A program made the translations under genes and the position numbers. From Mycobacterium paraseoulense (GTDB lineage Bacteria > Actinomycetota > Actinomycetes > Mycobacteriales > Mycobacteriaceae), in the NCBI RefSeq assembly GCF_010731655.1, contig NZ_AP022619.1, positions 930,001 to 994,000 of the forward strand: DNA of 64,000 nt. The letters are read 5' to 3'. Below the pieces are notes generated by a model. The model was not told the origin of the DNA, searched no databases, and saw nothing but the letters and a program-made list of their open reading frames with translations. Shown one piece after another: positions 60,015-64,000 of this stretch (the first letter of the stretch is position 1; the number at the start of each line of letters is the position of its first letter).

Positions 60015-61327
60015 AATCCTTCTCCGAACGCAACCTGCTGGCCATCGGCACCGTCGGCATCGTGACGGTCGCCGGGATGGTGGTTGCCGCCCTGCAGTAC
60101 CAGAATCTGCCCTTTTTCAGCCACGGCAAGGGCGTCTCGGCCTACTTCGCCGACGTGGGCGGGCTGCGGACCGGCAACGCCGTTGAGGTTTCTGGTTATC
60201 CGGCGGGAAAGGTCTCCAGCATCGCGCTCGACGGGTCGGGTGTGCTTGTCACGTTCACGGTCGACACCAACGTTCGGCTCGGAAACCGCACCGAGGCCGC
60301 GATCAAAACCAAGGGTTTGTTAGGCAGCAAGTTCCTCGACGTCACACCCCGCGGGGAAGGCCACCTCGAAGGCCCCATCCCGATGGAGCGGACGACGTCG
60401 CCCTACCAGCTACCCGACGCACTGGGTGACCTGGCGACCACGATCAGCGGATTGAACACCAACCAGCTATCTGATTCGCTGGCCACCCTGGCGCAAACCT
60501 TTGCCGATACCCCTGCCAATTTCAGGAAGGCGATAACCGGTGTGGCCCGGCTCGCCCAGACCCTCGATCAGCGCGACGCCCAACTGCGTAGCCTGCTCGA
60601 CAACGCCGCCAAAGCCACGGGGGTACTGGCCAAGCGCACCGACCAGATCGTCGGCCTGGTACGCGACACCAATGCGCTGTTGGCGCAGCTGCGCACCCAA
60701 AGCGCCGCGCTGGATCAGATCTGGGCCAATATCTCGGCGGTCTCGAAACAATTGCAGGGCTTTATCACCGAGAACGGCCAGCAGCTGCGGCCGGCGCTCG
60801 ACAAGCTCAACGAGGTGCTGGCCATTGTCGAAAGTCGCAAGGACCGCATACAGAAGGCCCTGCCGCTGATCAACACGTATGTCATGTCGCTGGGTGAGTC
60901 GCTGTCTTCCGGACCCTTCTTCAAGGCCTACGTGGTCAACCTGCTGCCCGGTCAGTTCGTGCAGCCGTTCATCAGTGCCGCGTTCTCCGACCTAGGACTC
61001 GACCCGGCCACCTTGCTGCCCTCGCAGCTGACCGACCCACCCATCGGCCAACCCGGTACCCCGCCGTTGCCGATGCCGTACCCGCGCACGGGTCAGGGCG
61101 GCGAGCCGCGGTCGACGCTGCCCGACGCGATCACAGGCAGTCCCGGCGACCCACGCTATCCCTACCGGCCGGAACCGCCGGCTCCGCCGCCCGGCGGCCC
61201 ACCGCCCGGACCGCCCGCGTCGCCGCCACCCAGGCTGCAATCCACGCCCGAGCCGACCCCTTCGCCCGTGTATGTGCCGGCACCGGGCGAGGCGCCACCC
61301 ACACAGCAGCCCGGAGGCCGCCCGTGA
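60011..61327 (+). CDS. mce3C: Mce3C, MCE-domain importer protein
   Basis: A 438-residue MCE protein. Membrane helix about residues 9-28 (LLAIGTVGIVTVAGMVVAAL). MCE domain: VGGLRTGNAVEVSGYPAGKV, then TKGLLGSKFLDVTPRG. A helical region with repeated Gln/Leu patterns follows (TTISGLNTNQLSDSLATLAQ). The last about 110 residues are Pro/Gly-rich, as in other Mce C subunits, and probably extend through the cell wall. ATG overlaps the mce3B stop (ATGA), and the end overlaps mce3D. Confidence 0.92.
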   Translation: MKSFSERNLLAIGTVGIVTVAGMVVAALQYQNLPFFSHGKGVSAYFADVGGLRTGNAVEVSGYPAGKVSSIALDGSGVLVTFTVDTNVRLGNRTEAAIKTKGLLGSKFLDVTPRGEGHLEGPIPMERTTSPYQLPDALGDLATTISGLNTNQLSDSLATLAQTFADTPANFRKAITGVARLAQTLDQRDAQLRSLLDNAAKATGVLAKRTDQIVGLVRDTNALLAQLRTQSAALDQIWANISAVSKQLQGFITENGQQLRPALDKLNEVLAIVESRKDRIQKALPLINTYVMSLGESLSSGPFFKAYVVNLLPGQFVQPFISAAFSDLGLDPATLLPSQLTDPPIGQPGTPPLPMPYPRTGQGGEPRSTLPDAITGSPGDPRYPYRPEPPAPPPGGPPPGPPASPPPRLQSTPEPTPSPVYVPAPGEAPPTQQPGGRP

Positions 61328-62616
61328 TGGCCAAGTTGCGACGTGCCCGCTCGGTGTTGGCAACCGTACTTGCCTTGATGCTCGTCGCGGGCGTAATCGT
61401 CGCCATGCGAACAGCGGACGGCGGCGCTCGGACCGTCGTGGTCGCCTACTTCGACAACAGCAACGGCGTGTTCGCCGGGGATGACGTCCTCATCCGGGGC
61501 GTCCCGGTGGGCAAGATCCTCAAGATCGAGCCCCAGCCCCTGAGATCCAAGATTTCGTTCTGGTTCGATCGCAAGTACAAGGTCCCCGCCGACGCCAACG
61601 CGGCGATCCTGTCGCCGCAACTGGTGACGGGCCGAGCGATCCAGCTCACTCCGCCCTACACCGGCGGGCCCGCAATGGGCGATGGCGTGGTCATCCCCCA
61701 AGAGCGCACCGCGGTGCCCGTCGAGTGGGATGACTTGCGGGCGCAACTTCAGCGGCTTACCGACTTGCTCAAGCCCACGCGGCCCGGCGGTGTGAACACG
61801 CTGGGTGCACTGATCAATACCGCCGCCGACAACCTGCGCGGGCAAGGCCCCACCATCCGCGACGCGATTATCAAGCTGTCGCAGACGGTGTCGGCGCTCA
61901 GCGACCACCGAGATGACATCTTTTCCACCTTGAAAAATCTGTCCACCCTGGTGACCGCGCTGCACGACAGTACAGATCTGCTCGAGCAACTCAACCACAA
62001 TCTGGCCACGGTGTCGGCGTTGCTGGCCGACGACCCGAACAAGGTTGGTCAGGCGGCCGAGGACCTCAACGCGGTCGTGGCCCACGTGAAAAGCTTCGCT
62101 GCCGACAACCGCGACGCGATCGGCACTGCATCGGACAAGCTCACCTCGATCACCAATGCGTTGGTCGAAAGCCTCAACGACATCAAGCAAACACTGCACA
62201 TAGGCCCGACGGTATTGCAGAACTTCAACAACATCTTCGAACCGGCCAACGGTGCGTTAACAGGCGCGCTGGCGGGCGTCAACATGGCCAACCCGATCGC
62301 GTTCCTCTGCGGGGCGATCCAGGCCGCGTCCCGGTTGGGAGGCGAACAGGCGGCGAAACTGTGCGCGCAGTACATTGCGCCGATTGTTAAGAACCGCCAG
62401 TACAACTTCCCCCCACTAGGGGAGAACCTCTTCGTCGGCACACAGGCCAGGCCCAACGAGGTCACCTACAGCGAGGACTGGATGCGGCCTGATTACGTTC
62501 CGCCAGAACAGAATTCACCTCCGCCAGCTCCGGCTGCGCCGGCCGCTGAGACGGTGGCCTCCGACCCCGCGGCCGGGCTGCGCGGCATGATGCTGCCGCC
62601 GGGAGGTGGTTCGTGA
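61327..62616 (+). CDS. mce3D: Mce3D, MCE-domain importer protein
   Basis: A 429-residue MCE protein. N-terminal helix SVLATVLALMLVAGVIVAM; MCE domain NGVFAGDDVLIRGVPVGKILKIE, then the SPQLVTGRAIQLTPPYTGGP barrel edge; long helices with Asn/Asp-rich turns; and a C-terminal segment ending in Pro/Ala/Gly (PAAGLRGMMLPPGGGS). The ATG at 61327 overlaps the mce3C stop by one base (TGATG); a GTG one codon earlier (61324) is also possible. Its own stop overlaps mce3E in the same manner. Confidence 0.92.
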   Translation: MAKLRRARSVLATVLALMLVAGVIVAMRTADGGARTVVVAYFDNSNGVFAGDDVLIRGVPVGKILKIEPQPLRSKISFWFDRKYKVPADANAAILSPQLVTGRAIQLTPPYTGGPAMGDGVVIPQERTAVPVEWDDLRAQLQRLTDLLKPTRPGGVNTLGALINTAADNLRGQGPTIRDAIIKLSQTVSALSDHRDDIFSTLKNLSTLVTALHDSTDLLEQLNHNLATVSALLADDPNKVGQAAEDLNAVVAHVKSFAADNRDAIGTASDKLTSITNALVESLNDIKQTLHIGPTVLQNFNNIFEPANGALTGALAGVNMANPIAFLCGAIQAASRLGGEQAAKLCAQYIAPIVKNRQYNFPPLGENLFVGTQARPNEVTYSEDWMRPDYVPPEQNSPPPAPAAPAAETVASDPAAGLRGMMLPPGGGS

Positions 62617-63770
62617 TGACCCGCCGATGGCGCCGTCCAGCGGCGAGCCTGGTGATGGCCGTCGTCGTGGTCGGGATATCCGGTTGCGGCTGGCACGGAC
62701 TGAATTCGCTGCCGCTACCCGGGACGCAGGGCAACGGCCCAGACTCGTTTGCGATTCGGGCGCAGATGCCCGATGTCAACAACATCCAACCAAACTCGCG
62801 GGTGCGCGTCGCCGACGTCACTGTCGGCCACGTGACCAAAATCGAGCGGCAGGGCTGGCATGCGTTGGTGACCATGCAGCTCAACGGCGACGTCGACCTG
62901 CCCGCCAACGCAACGGCCAAGATCGGCACGACCAGCCTGCTGGGTTCCTACCACATCGAGCTGGGGCTGCCCAAAGACCAACCGCCGCAAGGCAAGCTGC
63001 GCGACGGCTCGCTCATTCCGCTGTCACACGGCGGGGCCTACCCGAGCACCGAACAGACGCTGGCGGCGCTGTCGCTGGTTCTCAACGGCGGCGGGCTGGG
63101 CCAGGTACAGGACATCACCGAGGCGTTGAGCATCGCGTTTCGGGACCGCGAGCACGATCTGCACAGCCTGATCCGGCAGCTGGACATATTCACCGCTCAC
63201 CTCAACGACCAATCCGGTGACATCATCTCGGCCAGCGAGAGTCTGAACCGCCTGATCGCAAAGTTCGCCGACCAGCAACCCGTCCTCGACCGCGCTTTGG
63301 CGACCATCCCCGATGCGCTCGCGGTACTCAACGACGAGCGGGACAAGCTCGTTGAGGCTGCCGGTCAGCTCAGTGGATTCAGCGCCCTGACGGTCGACTC
63401 GGTCAATAAAACCAAAGCCAACCTGATTCAGGAATTACGGCAGCTCGGACCGGTGCTGGAGTCGCTGGCCAACGCCGGTCCCGCCCTGACCCGATCGCTG
63501 TCGCTGCTGGCCACCTTTCCCTTCCCGAACGAGACATTCGAGAATTTCCAGCGCGGCGACTACGCCAACCTCACAGCGATCGTCGACCTCACGCTCAGCC
63601 GAATCGACCAGGGACTATTAACGGGCACCCGGTGGGAGTGTCATCTCACCCAGCTCGAGCTGCAGTGGGGTCGCACCATCGGCCAGTTCCCCAGCCCGTG
63701 CACCGCGGGCTACCGGGGTACTCCTGGCAATCCGCTGACCACGCCCTATCGCTGGGACCAGGGGCCCTAG
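62616..63770 (+). CDS. mce3E: Mce3E lipoprotein (LprM-like)
   Basis: A 384-residue MCE lipoprotein, the E subunit. Signal peptide with lipobox I-S-G-C (Cys24) in VVVVGISGCGW. MCE domain: VNNIQPNSRVRVADVTVGHVTKIE split over strands, then TTSLLGSYHIELG. Helical region IRQLDIFTAHLNDQSGDI onward, with a Cys-containing end (WECHLTQLEL and SPCTAGY). ATG at 62616; a GTG at 62613 is in frame and overlaps the mce3D stop. Counterpart of LprM (Rv1970). Confidence 0.92.
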   Translation: MTRRWRRPAASLVMAVVVVGISGCGWHGLNSLPLPGTQGNGPDSFAIRAQMPDVNNIQPNSRVRVADVTVGHVTKIERQGWHALVTMQLNGDVDLPANATAKIGTTSLLGSYHIELGLPKDQPPQGKLRDGSLIPLSHGGAYPSTEQTLAALSLVLNGGGLGQVQDITEALSIAFRDREHDLHSLIRQLDIFTAHLNDQSGDIISASESLNRLIAKFADQQPVLDRALATIPDALAVLNDERDKLVEAAGQLSGFSALTVDSVNKTKANLIQELRQLGPVLESLANAGPALTRSLSLLATFPFPNETFENFQRGDYANLTAIVDLTLSRIDQGLLTGTRWECHLTQLELQWGRTIGQFPSPCTAGYRGTPGNPLTTPYRWDQGP

Positions 63771-64000
63771 ATGCTGCACCTCCCGCGACGGATCATTTTT
63801 CAGCTGGCCGCTTTTACCGTGATTGCACTGGCCGTGCTGGCGGTCACCTTCCTGCATTTCGTCAAGCTGCCGGCCATGCTGTTCGGGGTCGGCCGCTACA
63901 CCGTGACGGTGGAGCTGCCGCAAGCCGGCGGGCTGTATCGCACCGGCAATGTCACCTATCGCGGCTTCGAGGTGGGCCGGGTGGAATCGGTGCAGCTGAC
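63771..64000 (+). CDS. mce3F: Mce3F, 3'-truncated by window edge
   Basis: The first 76 codons of the F subunit. It starts with ATG directly after the mce3E TAG. An N-terminal membrane helix (IIFQLAAFTVIALAVLAVTFL) is followed by LPAMLFGVGRYTVTVELP, then AGGLYRTGNVTYRGFEVGRV, the MCE-domain opening. The reading frame is open at base 64000. Completes the yrbE3A-mce3F order expected for the operon. Confidence 0.93.
   Translation, partial: MLHLPRRIIFQLAAFTVIALAVLAVTFLHFVKLPAMLFGVGRYTVTVELPQAGGLYRTGNVTYRGFEVGRVESVQL

Overview
The window is high-GC DNA from a mycobacterium, most likely a non-tuberculous species. Three things point there: a complete mce operon (yrbE-yrbE-mceA to mceF), a mel2 (luciferase-like) locus, and a gene order that largely follows the M. 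tuberculosis stretch I recall as Rv1905c to Rv1941 and Rv1963c to Rv1971. I compared it from memory, not by alignment. Both ends cut a gene: an amidohydrolase at base 1 and mce3F at base 64000. I found no tRNA, rRNA, insertion sequence, prophage or CRISPR array.

Bases 1-16.3 kb hold small metabolic genes: an enoyl-CoA hydratase and D-amino-acid oxidase pair, a secreted Pro-rich protein, an SRPBCC/nitroreductase/AhpD-like group, an acyl-CoA ligase flanked by two paralogous unknown proteins, nitronate monooxygenase with tautomerase, and LysR, TetR and ArsR regulators. A PEBP lipoprotein, FadB5-like quinone oxidoreductase and several SRPBCC proteins follow. The TetR and ArsR genes have clear palindromic operators beside them.

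Bases 16.3-34.9 kb hold a metallo-beta-lactamase-fold hydrolase, an unsplit type-2 isocitrate lyase, and two small secreted proteins with C-terminal cysteine pairs framed by near-identical hairpins. Next come a luciferase-like oxidoreductase, a fatty-acyl-AMP ligase (FadD31-like), a LipD-like esterase, a sulfatase with a GAP-family membrane protein, an SDR, two DJ-1/PfpI-type proteins (one a GlxA-type regulator) and thiol peroxidase Tpx.

Bases 34.9-64.0 kb look like one regulatory and metabolic unit. A leftward beta-oxidation operon (EchA13, FadE17, FadE18 and a 1051-residue fusion of two acyl-CoA ligases) diverges from the rightward mel2 operon (luciferase-like monooxygenase, ferredoxin/reductase/FAD-hydroxylase fusion, epoxide hydrolase EphB, flavin reductase, RibA1-like protein, SDR). 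An accessory block follows (second EphB, SDR, AraC regulator, FAD hydroxylase), then the tandem-TetR repressor Mce3R, a limonene-epoxide-hydrolase-type enzyme and the mce3 import operon.

Three intergenic regions share a conserved bipartite DNA module: a core related to GTATCTTGCTAGTAC, about 59 bp, then GCGTATYGYYNATRGACAT. It lies between echA13 and mel2, beside the epoxide hydrolase gene, and upstream of mce3. I infer it is the Mce3R operator, tying import (mce3), oxidation and epoxide opening (mel2, Eph proteins) and CoA activation with beta-oxidation (ligase, FadE, EchA) into one lipid or terpenoid/steroid-like catabolic regulon.
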